DNA of 12,500 nucleotides from Chrysomallon squamiferum (lineage: Eukaryota > Mollusca > Gastropoda > Neomphalida > Peltospiridae), in contig CM022674.1 of NCBI GenBank assembly GCA_012295275.1, positions 4,248,110 through 4,260,609 on the forward strand. The letters run 5' to 3'. The notes under the pieces were generated by a model. That model was not told the DNA's origin. It searched no databases and saw only the letters and a list, made by a program, of their open reading frames with translations. The number at the start of each line of letters is the position of its first letter. Within the stretch, counting starts at the first letter, position 1. Made by a program: the position numbers and the translations under genes. Shown here piece after piece: positions 1-7,475 of the stretch.

Positions 1-187
1 TTTGCTTTCTTTTCGACTAGCCAAGAATTTTTTAGTTTTGTTTCCGTTTATCTGTTTGTGTTGCTGTTTGTCTGTCTGTGACGTTCTCCCTTCTATCTGT
101 ATGTCCATCCAGCTGTTAACTTGTAAAACTGAATTTGGGAAAATTTGTGCAGTCTCTTTAACTTTTATAATTCTCTCTTTAATTCGT
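1..187. other. T-rich unique sequence, no gene seen
   Basis: Pyrimidine-biased sequence with scattered TGTTTGTCTGTCTGTG-like runs near 57-80. An open frame of 71 codons runs through it and beyond, but the product is a hydrophobic L/F/C-rich peptide of the kind any T-rich strand gives. I see no splice context, conserved motif or codon structure, so I do not call a gene. Confidence 0.6.
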
Positions 188-290
188 GTACATACAATCA
201 TACATACAAACACATAGGCATAAACGCACTCTCGTAGAAAAGTCATACAAACGCACACACGCAAGCACGCGTACACACAAAAAATATACA
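188..290. repeat. Degenerate CATA/CACA repeat
   Basis: A CA-rich tract of imperfect CATACA, AAACA and CGCACA units. It carries many substitutions and therefore looks like an old, decayed CA/CATA microsatellite rather than an active one. It is followed by about 70 bases of AT-rich unique sequence. Confidence 0.7.
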
Positions 291-360
291 ATCAGAATGA
301 CTGATGGAAATCAAAATAAAATAAAATTAAGTGTTTTTGTACCAGCATATGTTAGATAAT

Positions 361-436
361 CCCACCCACCACCAAAAAAACCCAACAAATTCAAACGAAA
401 CACAACAAAAAAACAACAACAACACAAAACAACATC
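361..436. repeat. A/C-rich (CAA)-type low-complexity tract
   Basis: Nearly all A and C on the plus strand. It starts with CCCACC units, passes through A-runs, and ends in AACAACAACAACA at about 412-424. It is a strand-asymmetric low-complexity tract with no coding signal. Confidence 0.75.
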
Positions 437-444
437 TGTTATTA

Positions 445-714
445 TTACTGCAATAATAGTAGAGGTAGTAGTAGTGGTAGTACTAGTAGTAGCAGCCGTT
501 GCGGAAGACGTACCAAGACTACTAATGGTTGTGGTGGTAGTATTAGTGACATTAGTAGTAATAGTATGGTAGTATTAACAGTCGTAGTAGTAACTGCAGT
601 AGTAGTGGTATAGTAATAGTAGTAGTAGCAGTAGGAGAAGTAACAGTAGTTGTAGTAGTATAGTAGCAGCAGTAGTAGTAATAATATCAGTGGTAACAGC
701 TGTAATAATAACAC
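445..714. repeat. Degenerate GTA/GTR trinucleotide repeat (about 270 bp)
   Basis: A long tract of trinucleotides in the TAG, TGG, CAG and TAA family, with purine-to-purine and GTA-to-GCA changes throughout. The minus strand stays open for 89 codons as an L/Y/T-rich peptide, which is just the decoded reverse complement (CTA, CTG, TTA, ACT). The substitutions suggest an ancient expanded (GTA)n microsatellite. Unlike the pure CTA tract at 8716-8762 it has almost no long perfect run. Confidence 0.85.
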
Positions 715-720
715 ATACTT

Positions 721-835
721 TTCTATACGTACACATATTTATATAGCTATATATATAAAATGTATATGTATGTATCTATGTATAAGTATTGCAGTATGTA
801 TGAATGTATGTATGTATACATAAACTTACAAAATA
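721..835. repeat. Degenerate TA/TATG repeat
   Basis: Alternating TATA, TATG and TACA units, including TATATATATA around 751-760 and GTATGTATGTA runs between about 766 and 818. The tract is imperfect and sits directly between two degenerate trinucleotide tracts. Confidence 0.75.
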
Positions 836-840
836 AACAA

Positions 841-975
841 AAACAAAATAATCATAATAATAGTGGCAGTAGTACTTGCAGTAATAGTTGTAGTAATAGT
901 AACAATATTAGCAGCAGTAACAGTTGAAATACTAGTAATAACAGAAGAAGAAAAATCATAAGAAGAAAATAAAAA
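841..975. repeat. Degenerate AGT/AAT/AGA trinucleotide repeat
   Basis: Imperfect TAATAG, CAGTAG and AGCAGT units grading into AGAAGAAG and A-rich sequence after 940. It is the same class as the tract at 445-714 and may be a diverged part of the same original array, interrupted by the TA/TATG segment. A short minus-strand open frame (826-1011) is low complexity. Confidence 0.7.
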
Positions 976-1270
976 CGTGAAGAAAGAAACTAAGATGACG
1001 TAACAACTCAATTGCGGTTAACGTCTACAAGAAACTCTCTGGTATCGTTATCCACTGGTTTTCGTCTCAGCTTTTGTCCATTTGACATTTTCATCTAATC
1101 AGCAAATTCCCAATTTCTATTTCCCGGCAATGCGACCCGTGAAATAGTCTATTAATATAATTGAAATCGGATGCACCATTGGTTTCCAATATACAGCTTT
1201 AGCTTCACCTTTGCGATAAATCGATGGTGTAACGTAGTGTGGGTTTTATGCATTTTGTGTTTTTCTTCGT
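976..1270. other. Unique sequence, no gene seen
   Basis: Non-repetitive sequence of balanced composition with no long open frame. It includes GCGGTTAACGTC near 1013 and AAATCGATGG near 1218. The decamer-plus TTTCCAATATAC occurs here at about 1183-1194 and again near 1659, which is short enough to be chance. I see no RNA gene or conserved motif. Confidence 0.5.
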
Positions 1271-1284
1271 GTTATTGTGTGGTG

Positions 1285-1545
1285 TTTTTTCTTTTTTTAT
1301 TACTATTGCTGCTATTATTTTTGTTGTTGTCGTTATTATTGCTTATTATTTATTTATTTATTATGTATTTATTTATTTATTCGTTTATTTATTTATTTAT
1401 TATTTATTATTATTGTTGTTGTAGTTGTTGTTGTAGTTGTAGTCATGTTTTTGCTGCTGCTGTTGCTGCTGCTGTTGTTGCTGTTGTTGACTACTACCCT
1501 TGCTGCTGCTGCTGCTGTTCTTGCTATCGTTGTTGTCGTTGTTAA
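1285..1545. repeat. Compound T-rich tract: TTTA, TTG and TGC repeats
   Basis: TTATT and TTG units lead into (ATTT)n at about 1349-1404, then TTGTTG/GTAGTTG units, then CTGCTGCTG/TTGCTG units at about 1451-1520. Three overlapping plus-strand frames stay open across this block and give poly-F, poly-V, poly-L or poly-C products. All three being open together is a property of the repeat, not evidence of coding. Confidence 0.85.
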
Positions 1546-1677
1546 TATCCTCTGTTTGTTTTCCTCAGTTCCTCACATTATTCATTCTTCTTTCATTTAT
1601 CCATCTCATTCAAACCTTTGTCCATTCCTTCAGTTATTGCTTTCCTCGTTCATTCTGTGTTTCCAATATACGATTAT

Positions 1678-1683
<6 letters not shown>

Positions 1684-1716
<33 letters not shown>
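1684..1716. repeat. (TA)n microsatellite, 33 bp
   Basis: A perfect TA dinucleotide run, one of at least four perfect TA runs of 19-33 bp in the window (also 5295-5323, 8656-8680, 9724-9742). The run is self-complementary and could extrude as a cruciform. Confidence 0.95.
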
Positions 1717-1719
<3 letters not shown>

Positions 1720-2695
1720 TACATCTTAATTAAAGTAATACGCTCTTTCCATTCAATCATTCTCTGAGTTTGAAAACTATACAAGTAAAAATAACATTAT
1801 TAAACTTTACTGGACACCTTCAGATCCACGCATTTCAGGATCTGTTTCCTTTCACTCATTGACGTATTCTTCATCTTTAAGGCCAAAAATACTCATAAAA
1901 ACGTCCACGCTATTTTTGCCCTCAAAAGTCTTTGGTGTTAAAGTGAGCGTATTAGAAATTTGCGATTTATCATCTTTAACTGAAAACTTTCAACGCTGAC
2001 TGCCATTTGCAAGATTGCGTCGAGTCTTCATTCTACTGATTTTCGCATTCTTTAAGGGGGAAAAAAAAAGAAGAAAAACGTCCAAGAAAGCTTTCGTCAC
2101 CTGACTGCGTTCATTTCTCTCGCTTGCCCACCAAAGCTCAGCCAAAAAAAACCATGATTAATACTTCTTCTTTTTTCCGCAAATTTATTACGACATTTCT
2201 TTTGATTCAGCCTGTGTGCAAGATGAATTGTATTTGGCTAGAGCATTTTTTTGTGTGTGTGTTCATTTTTGTTCTTGTTTTATTTGTTGCTGTTGTCGGG
2301 TTTTCTCCGTATTCTTGTTGTGTCTATAAGGTCTTCTTCTACTGCATTTTCTCGACATTTTTCTTGTTCTTGAAAATCATGAACATCATCATATTTATTA
2401 TTATCATCAGTAATGTCATAGGCTGCATCTTTTCTTCGTGTTCTGTTTAATCTTGTTTATTTAATATTATTGCTACTTTTTTTATCATTATTTTTCTTCT
2501 TCGTCTTCTTGTCCTTTATTTCTTGTTTTGTGTTTCTTTAGCAAGGTTGTTCTTTTATTCGTCTTAATCTTGAGTTCATCTTTTGTTATTCTTGTTCTGA
2601 TTTTTAATGCAATATCTTTCTGTATCAGTCACTAGTATCATCGAATACAGAAGAATATCAGAACAGTGTATTATTAATTGTTAATATAATAAAAA
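1717..2695. other. T-rich unique sequence, about 1 kb, no supported gene
   Basis: From 1740 to 2050 the sequence has ordinary complexity, with a purine run AAAAAAAAAGAAGAAAAA near 2060-2077. From 2160 to 2590 it is T-rich with TTC/TTG/TTA units. The longest frame (2124-2450, plus, 108 codons) has a hydrophobic C-terminal half rich in F, V, I and C. It could be misread as a membrane protein, but T-rich codons give F, L, V, I and C automatically. I see no signal sequence logic, motif or splice evidence. Confidence 0.55.
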
Positions 2696-2702
2696 TAGTG
2701 TT

Positions 2703-2727
2703 GTAGTAGTAGTAGTAGTAATACTAC

Positions 2728-2771
<44 letters not shown>

Positions 2772-2807
2772 ATAATAATAATAATAATATTTTTCTTTAT
2801 TATTATT
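2703..2807. repeat. GTA/TAC and AAT/ATT compound microsatellite with inverted symmetry
   Basis: (GTA)6 at 2703-2720 is followed by its reverse complement type, (TAC)n, at 2722-2735 and 2737-2770. Then comes (AAT)n at 2771-2790 followed by TTATTATTATT at 2797-2807. The 14-nt arms 2707-2720 and 2722-2735 are exact reverse complements separated by one base. The AAT block and the following ATT block are also complementary. Confidence 0.9.
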
Positions 2808-3289
2808 CATTTCTAGCATTATTCCTGAAATATAATAACTGAACATTCCTGTCACAGGTTTAACCGTTTAACTGAGCTGAACATTTTGTCCAGTTCAAGT
2901 ATTATGTCACGTGACACCTCTGTTTCTGACATCACGTCACAAAGTAATATCGTGTCCAGTCTGGCCTCTTATGGCAGGCATACATTCTTCTCCTCCTGTA
3001 CGCCATTTGCAAACAGCTTCAGAGCTGAGAAAGATTGTCAAAGGGAAAAACGTTGCTGCTATTTCCAACGCGTATTCCTCGCAACAGAGCTTTGCAGAGA
3101 CCAGCGCCATTATCACGAAATGACGGTTAATGAAAAAAAAAAAAAAAAAAAAACGTATCTCTGCGCCTACCGCAAATTGTGTTTTATTTATCGGATGCCG
3201 AATATAACGTGGACGAGACGGAGACTGTTTGAAAGCTTGTAGTGTGACGTGGGGAAACTTCGAGAATTTGTTCTTGGTTATTTTTAAAA
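2808..3289. other. Unique sequence with palindromic CACGTG and CRE-like sites and an A21 tract
   Basis: Complex sequence with about 21 CpG between 2901 and 3270. It holds the palindrome GTCACGTGAC (2906-2915), a TCACGTCA (2932-2939) and a TGACGTGG (3245-3252). The last two contain the TGACGT half-site of cAMP-response elements on one strand or the other. A plus-strand frame (2886-3242) has ordinary amino-acid composition but decodes the A-tract as poly-K, and I find no motif or supporting splice structure. It could be regulatory or simply old unique DNA. Confidence 0.45.
3133..3153. repeat. A21 homopolymer
   Basis: An uninterrupted run of 21 A. Such tails can mark a retroposed copy (SINE, LINE or processed pseudogene). 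I could not find a target-site duplication flanking it, and no RNA polymerase III boxes are visible upstream. Confidence 0.9.
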
Positions 3290-3389
3290 ATGAAAAAAGA
3301 GGACTTGAACAGAGAGCGAAAGGGAAAGAAAGAGCGTGAGATAAACGGAGAGGGGGGAAGAAAAAAAGAGAGAGAGAGAGAGGATGAGA

Positions 3390-3404
3390 GGGAGGGAGGG
3401 AGGG
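3390..3404 (+). other. G-quadruplex motif, four G3 tracts with 1-nt loops
   Basis: GGGAGGGAGGGAGGG: four G3 runs separated by single A residues. This is the canonical intramolecular quadruplex consensus with the shortest loops, a class known to be especially stable in vitro and to fold with parallel topology. Whether it folds in the cell is not known from sequence. Confidence 0.85.
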
Positions 3405-3436
3405 ATGGAGGGAGAGAGGGAGGGGGAGAGAGGAGA

Positions 3437-3489
<53 letters not shown>

Positions 3490-3490
<1 letters not shown>

Positions 3491-3520
3491 GGAGGGGGAG
3501 GGAGGGAGAGGGAGGGAGGG
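3490..3520 (+). other. G-quadruplex motif, seven G-tracts in 31 bp
   Basis: Seven G-tracts of three or more (3490-3492, 3494-3498, 3500-3502, 3504-3506, 3510-3512, 3514-3516, 3518-3520), all joined by a single A except one AGA loop. Several alternative four-tract combinations are possible. It lies at the right-hand end of a 115-nt pure purine run. Confidence 0.85.
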
Positions 3521-3625
3521 ATAGAGAGAGAGAGAGGGAGAGAGAGAGAGAGAAAGAAAGAGAGAAAGACAGATCGAGAGAGAGAGAGAAGAAGAGAGAG
3601 AGAATTAGAGAGAGAGAGAGGGAGG

Positions 3626-3665
<40 letters not shown>

Positions 3666-3687
3666 TTGTGAGTGAGAGAAAGAGAAT

Positions 3688-3729
<42 letters not shown>

Positions 3730-3770
3730 CAGACAAACAGACAGGGAGAGAGAGAGAGTCAGAAAGTCAA

Positions 3771-4184
3771 ATGAGGAGAAAGTATTAAGTGAAAGAAACA
3801 GAAATTGACAGAAAAAAAAGAGAAAGAAAACAAATCAGTGAAGTAAATAACGAAAAACAATAACACACAGAGTCAAGACTAATGATTTAAAGTACAAGCT
3901 TGTGACGCAGTTTCTTACGAGGTGTTACGAAAATACACGAATTAATTAGGAGTCTTCCCATAGCTGAAGTCGTTAATTTCTGGTAATGCTCCGCGGGGTC
4001 GTTAAAACAGAGACAATAAAGACGCAAACGTGTCGTCTCCCAGAAATGTTCGCTATTCTGAGCGGACGTCAACGGAAGTTAACGAAGTTTATTTTTAGAA
4101 ACGGTAACTGCGAAATATGTGTTGACTTCTCGCGTACTGCGTAGCCAGATTCAGTCTGCTTGTCAAGGTGTATGTTTCCTTCTG
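3771..4184. other. Unique sequence with a CpG-dense core at 3901-4143
   Basis: After an A-rich stretch (3771-3870), the segment 3901-4143 has about 20 CpG at roughly 43% GC, well above the 11 or so expected from base composition. It includes TCCGCGGGG near 3990 and CTCGCGTACTGCG near 4129-4141. A minus-strand frame of 61 codons (3887-4072) has ordinary amino-acid composition and no low-complexity content, but is too short to support alone. It could be an exon, a conserved non-coding element or a regulatory island. Confidence 0.45.
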
Positions 4185-4186
4185 TT

Positions 4187-4396
4187 CTAAACACACTCAT
4201 ACACATACACATACACACATATACAAATACACACTTTACAGGCAATTACGTACACAGATATACATAAATATACAAATACATATACAAACACACAGAGAAA
4301 AACATAAACTGATATATATGTATATATAACACAAAACACACACATACACATATACACGCCCACCCACACCCATCCACACCTACATACATACATACA
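4187..4396. repeat. Degenerate CACA/CATA repeat, about 210 bp
   Basis: ACACATACAC, ATACAAATAC and CCCACCCACACC units, ending with perfect TACATACATACATACAT at about 4381-4397. The minus frame (YVCVCVYVYV) is a repeat translation. This is the plus-strand counterpart of the TATG-type tracts at 7951-8060. Confidence 0.85.
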
Positions 4397-4400
4397 TCTC

Positions 4401-4740
4401 TCACTCTTTTTCTCTTTTTCTCGTTTAATTACCAGGGTGAGGAAGCAAACACGTTTTTCTACCCGGCTCCAGTTTCTTTGCCCGCAGCTACAGAAGTTTA
4501 ATTTTGTCCACCTTTCATCGCAGACAAATACAAGAATCTTTTAAAAACGTCGCCATTTTCTTGTTTTTCTTTTTTTTTTGTTATCCATTAATATCTTCCC
4601 TTGAAGGCAGATTGGCTATGACTTGACTAAGAAGATCGGCTTTATTAACAAAGAGTCTCTCGTTTACATCATTTGCAGTGTTCTTTTAAAGCAGTTCTCG
4701 TTTCCAAGGTGATGGGAAGATGGGTAATTTGGAGTGACTG
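4401..4740. other. Unique sequence, no gene seen
   Basis: Mixed-composition sequence with a TTTTTCTTTTTTTTTG run near 4564-4580. It has no open frame above 60 codons. I see no tRNA, promoter or element ends. Confidence 0.5.
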
Positions 4741-4753
4741 GTTGTTGTTATTG

Positions 4754-4803
<50 letters not shown>

Positions 4804-4804
4804 G
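4741..4804. repeat. (TTG)/(TTA)n microsatellite
   Basis: GTTGTTGTTATTGTTG (4741-4756) followed by about 47 bases of perfect TTA repeat to 4803. Confidence 0.95.
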
Positions 4805-4852
4805 TACGTTTGCTCATTTGTATGTTTGAGTTATCTGTTGTAGAAAGAATGG

Positions 4853-4921
4853 GTATGTATGAATGTGTGTATATCTGTGTATATGTGTGTTACTGTGTGT
4901 GTTGTGTATGTATGTATGTAT
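4853..4921. repeat. Degenerate TG/TATG repeat
   Basis: GTATGTATG, TGTGTGTATA and GTGTGTTACTGTGTGTG units ending with GTATGTATGTATGTA at about 4907-4921. It is an imperfect dinucleotide/tetranucleotide compound. Confidence 0.8.
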
Positions 4922-5198
4922 TTAGGATTTGAACATTCTCTGTCTTATGTACGTCTGATTAGACTCTGCACTTAGACAATAATATTCACAAACACACTGG
5001 TGCAGGAGGACAAAGTCCAATAACGACCTCGCAATGAATGTTTGTGTACGTATATAATATTTATCTACGTGCATACAAGTGTATTAAATCTACATGTATC
5101 TAACATCTCTAAATGAATGTTTTGTACGTAGGTTCTTATGTCTGTATCTATCTACGTATGTATCAATCTGTGTATGCAAAGCACACGCCACCACCTAT
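4922..5198. other. Unique AT-rich sequence, no gene seen
   Basis: Low GC sequence with scattered TACGTA/TATG motifs (TACGTA near 5048 and 5126; CTACGTATGTAT near 5152). Two overlapping plus-strand frames begin near 5094-5113 and run into the ATCC and AT repeats. They are not credible coding sequence. Confidence 0.45.
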
Positions 5199-5199
5199 T

Positions 5200-5234
5200 C
5201 ATCCATCTATCCATCCATCCATCCATCCATCCAT
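5200..5234. repeat. (ATCC)n microsatellite, about 35 bp
   Basis: Tetranucleotide CATC/ATCC run with one ATCT variant near 5205-5208, then perfect ATCC to 5234. Its translation gives the HPSIHPSI peptide of the surrounding open frames. Confidence 0.95.
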
Positions 5235-5290
5235 TTGTCAGTTCATCAATCTATCATTTCTAAGCTCTTCAAACAATCATTCTCACGATC

Positions 5291-5294
<4 letters not shown>

Positions 5295-5323
<29 letters not shown>
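5295..5323. repeat. (AT)n microsatellite, 29 bp
   Basis: Perfect AT dinucleotide run followed directly by an A-rich stretch (5324-5343). Confidence 0.95.
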
Positions 5324-5328
<5 letters not shown>

Positions 5329-5421
5329 AATTACAAAAAAAAAGTAAAATCAACATTTAGAAAGTGCTCATGAACAGAGCAAAACGTAGTCGTAAATTTA
5401 CGTAATAAAAGATCTGAATAC

Positions 5422-5449
<28 letters not shown>
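5422..5449. repeat. A28 homopolymer
   Basis: The longest uninterrupted A run in the window. It could be a retroposon tail on the plus strand, but the sequence upstream shows no recognisable SINE boxes and I find no flanking target-site duplication. Confidence 0.95.
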
Positions 5450-5455
<6 letters not shown>

Positions 5456-5685
5456 GCTGACAGAGAGACTGACAGCTTAGCGAGAAAAGGGAGACGAGTC
5501 CAGTCTTTGAACTCAAACATTAACTTAATAACTCAATTTGATTTGTGCAAATACCCGACATCGATAACGGCTCGGCGAAATCTATTTGTAATCTCGTTAC
5601 CTTACTGCTCGGAAATCATCTTAACACTGCGGAAAATGTGTCTGTAATGAGCCGGAGGAGAGGTCCATGTGAGAAGAATGTTGGT
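5450..5685. other. Unique sequence, no supported gene
   Basis: Mixed-composition sequence with a CpG-rich patch at 5555-5655 (CCGACATCGATAACGGCTCGGCG). The first 48 or so codons of a plus-strand frame starting at 5545 are complex (MQIPDIDNGSAKSICN...), but the frame then runs into the GGT/GAT repeat and ends at 5766 in a glycine/tryptophan-rich tail. I consider it fortuitous. Confidence 0.45.
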
Positions 5686-5835
5686 GGCTGTGGTAGTAGT
5701 AGTGGTGGTCGTGATGGTGATGGTGATGGTGATGTGGTGGGGTGGTGGTGGTTGGTGTGGTGGTGACGATTGTGAGATGATGGTGTAGTAGTTTAGTTGT
5801 TGTTTATGTTGGTGGTGATGGTGGTTATGGTGAAT
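5686..5835. repeat. Degenerate GGT/GAT/GTA trinucleotide repeat
   Basis: GTAGTAGTAGTGGTGG, then (GATGGT)n at about 5713-5735, then GGTGG-rich sequence to 5765, then GATGGTG and GTAGTAG units. The plus strand contains G-rich segments (GGTGGGGTGGTGGTGG near 5736-5751) with mostly G2 runs, so only weak quadruplex potential. Confidence 0.85.
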
Positions 5836-5842
5836 GCAGTAG

Positions 5843-6065
5843 CGTTTATTTGTTTATTAATATTTCATGCCTGTTTCTACGTAATTTGTATATTTTTTAA
5901 AAATATCATATGCCTGTTTCTACGTCATATTTTTTTATATTAATAATATATAATCTATTTCTGCACCATTTATGTCTTTAGTAATATCTGATGGCCTACC
6001 ACTGCGTTATTTGTTCGTTAATACTTGTGTTTTGATTCTCTACCATTTTTGATATTTGTATCTAC
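5843..6065. repeat. Degenerate tandem minisatellite, unit about 41 bp
   Basis: Successive units end in variants of TGCCTGTTTCTACG and begin with variants of TNATTTGTNTNTTAATAT. I divide it as 5843-5880 (38), 5881-5923 (43), 5924-5964 (41), 5965-6005 (41), 6006-6043 (38) and a half unit 6044-6065 (22). The unit ends read CTGTTTCTAC, CTGTTTCTAC, CTATTTCTGC, CTACCACTGC, GATTCTCTAC and TTGTATCTAC. No unit is coding. Units differ by substitutions and small indels, so the array is old. Confidence 0.75.
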
Positions 6066-6180
6066 GTCATATTTTTCTCTTTTTTTTTCTTATTTTTTTT
6101 CTTCTTCTTCTTCTTCTTATTATTATTTGCTTTCTGGTCTGTTTTTTTTATTATTATTTTTTTTTTATTTTTAATATCAT
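6066..6180. repeat. T-rich tract with TTC and TTA repeats
   Basis: TTTTTTCTT runs, (TTC)n near 6100-6117, (TTA)n near 6118-6127 and T-runs of 7-9. The open frame 6056-6295 begins inside it and is poly-F/L/I. Confidence 0.8.
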
Positions 6181-6480
6181 TCGTTTGTCAATTATTGCTC
6201 GCTGTTATTACGTAATTTATCTCAATGTTATTTCTGGCTTCTCGCTCTTCGCACAAGACGACTGTTCCCTATTCGCGCAAAACATTTCTGTTTAAGTAAT
6301 TACCTCATAACAGGCAAAGGATTCGCCCGTCAGTTGATGTCGTCAGTGTCAAAGAACACGGATGGAGATCGTAAATCATTTTTTTGTCAGCTAAAAGAAA
6401 ACGACGTCAGAGAAAAACTGAATTACACTGTGCAGTAGTTTTCAACAATTTCTGTGGTTTAGCAATCGTTACATCACAGT
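6181..6480. other. Unique sequence, no gene seen
   Basis: Mixed sequence with GACGTCA near 6402-6408 and GATGTCGTCAGTGTCA near 6337-6352. The latter loosely resembles the first half of the 55-bp repeat at 7586 and 8567 but is too short to claim. No open frame is worth calling. Confidence 0.45.
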
Positions 6481-6496
6481 TTAATATATCGTTTAT

Positions 6497-6714
6497 GTTT
6501 AACACCGGTCGATAGTATATCGTTATATTTAATAATCGATCGATATTCTGTCCTTTATATGTTAATGTTTAAAATCGATCGGTAATGTATCGTTTATTTT
6601 AATGTTTAATATCGATCGATAATATATCGTTTTATAATAACGTTTAATATCGATCGATATTATATCGCCTGTATTGATGCTTAATTTCGATCGATGGTAT
6701 CATTGTTTTTATAT
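6497..6714. repeat. Tandem satellite, unit about 37 bp with ATCGATCGAT core
   Basis: Six consecutive units begin with GTTTAAT (or ATTTAAT, GCTTAAT), have a CGATCGAT-type core, and continue with variants of AATATATCGTTTTAT. I divide them as 6497-6526 (30), 6527-6566 (40), 6567-6603 (37), 6604-6641 (38), 6642-6678 (37) and 6679-6714 (36). Each core is a palindrome or near-palindrome. The unit at 6642 contains TAATATCGATCGATATTA (6645-6662), an 18-bp perfect palindrome. No protein is encoded. Confidence 0.85.
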
Positions 6715-7420
6715 GCTTAACGTTACTGCTTTGGTCAATAATATAGTTAGTATGACTGCGTGAATGTCCATTGCATCACTGAGTTTTGTTTTGTATCGTT
6801 AATGTTCTCGTTTTATATCGTCGATATTACTGTATTCTAAATCATTATTATCGATTATATAGTTAATATTCATAATAGCTTTGTGTTTAATGATGTCGTT
6901 TTATATATCCTGTATATTACTTTATATCCTTAATATTATATTTGATTGTTTAATTGTAGAAATACTGATAGTGTGGCTACGGGCAATTTCATGTTGATAT
7001 CGATAATATGATCATGATTAATATCACTTTAATATCGTTAATATTAGTGATTTTCAATTTGCTAAGACCAATGTGTTCATTTATATCAGTATGGTTAACA
7101 TTAATATCGCTTAATTTGATGTCGATAACAACAGTGAGTTCTAATACAATTAATATCATTGTGAAGAATCGACATTAGCACTCTGTATTTTAATATCGAT
7201 ATTATCCCTACTGTTAATATAATTAATTTAACTGCCTTTATATCGTTAACAGAATATGTTTTAACGGAGAAAATATGAACGACTAATATTATCCATGCAT
7301 CTAATTATTGTTGGTTAATATCGTTAATATTACTGAGGCATCTGTTAATATTAACAAACTAAGTATCATCACTATAGCCATAAGATATTATTTCCACATT
7401 CAATAACATCGCGATGTTTA
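6715..7420. repeat. Degenerate ATCG-rich satellite-like region
   Basis: About 700 bp with no perfect period but repeated short phrases: TTAATATCGTTAATATTA (about 7031-7048 and 7315-7332), TATATCGTCGATATTACTG near 6815, TTTATATCCTTAATATTATA near 6922, TAATATCGATATTA (7191-7204, a 14-bp palindrome) and TATCGATA at 6998-7005. Units look like decayed descendants of the adjoining 37-bp array or of a related one. No open frame above 60 codons crosses it, which fits frequent TAA stops from the repeat. Confidence 0.65.
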
Positions 7421-7475
7421 GTATCGATAACATCGGCTTGATATCGATAATATCGGCTTGATATCGATAACATCG
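7421..7475. repeat. Three tandem 20-bp units, GATATCGATAAYATCGGCTT
   Basis: Near-identical copies at 7421-7440, 7441-7460 and 7461-7475 (partial). The second and third carry ATATCGATAA and the first GTATCGATAA. Each has a TATCGATA octamer (7422-7429, 7442-7449, 7462-7469). Their similarity contrasts with the decayed sequence to the left, suggesting a more recent local duplication. Confidence 0.9.

Larger units (their letters stand above)
3290..3770. repeat. (GA)n/(GGGA)n polypurine tract, about 480 bp
   Basis: The plus strand is almost entirely purine, with GA dinucleotide runs at 3431-3483 and several after 3525, and GGGA-rich blocks at 3388-3430 and 3484-3521. Positions 3407-3521 are 115 bases with no pyrimidine. 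After 3719 it grades into ACAC and GACA units. Both minus-strand frames (261 and 180 codons, SLSLSL) and the plus frame (ERERER) are translations of the repeat. The tract could form intramolecular triplex DNA and carries G-quadruplex motifs (see separate entries). Confidence 0.95.

Noticed and set aside
2124-2450. Possible small membrane protein, 108 codons
   Set aside because: Hydrophobicity follows from T-rich codons. No conserved motif, no signal or splice evidence, and other T-rich tracts in the window give the same kind of peptide.
2937-3726. Long minus-strand open frames of 261 and 180 codons rich in SL
   Set aside because: They translate the GA/TC tract; the complementary strand and other frames are open too. 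The C-terminal non-repeat part has no motif and is explained by chance.
5545-5766. 73-codon plus-strand frame with a complex N-terminal half
   Set aside because: It runs directly into the GGT/GAT repeat and ends in G/W-rich residues produced by that repeat. No motif or splice support.
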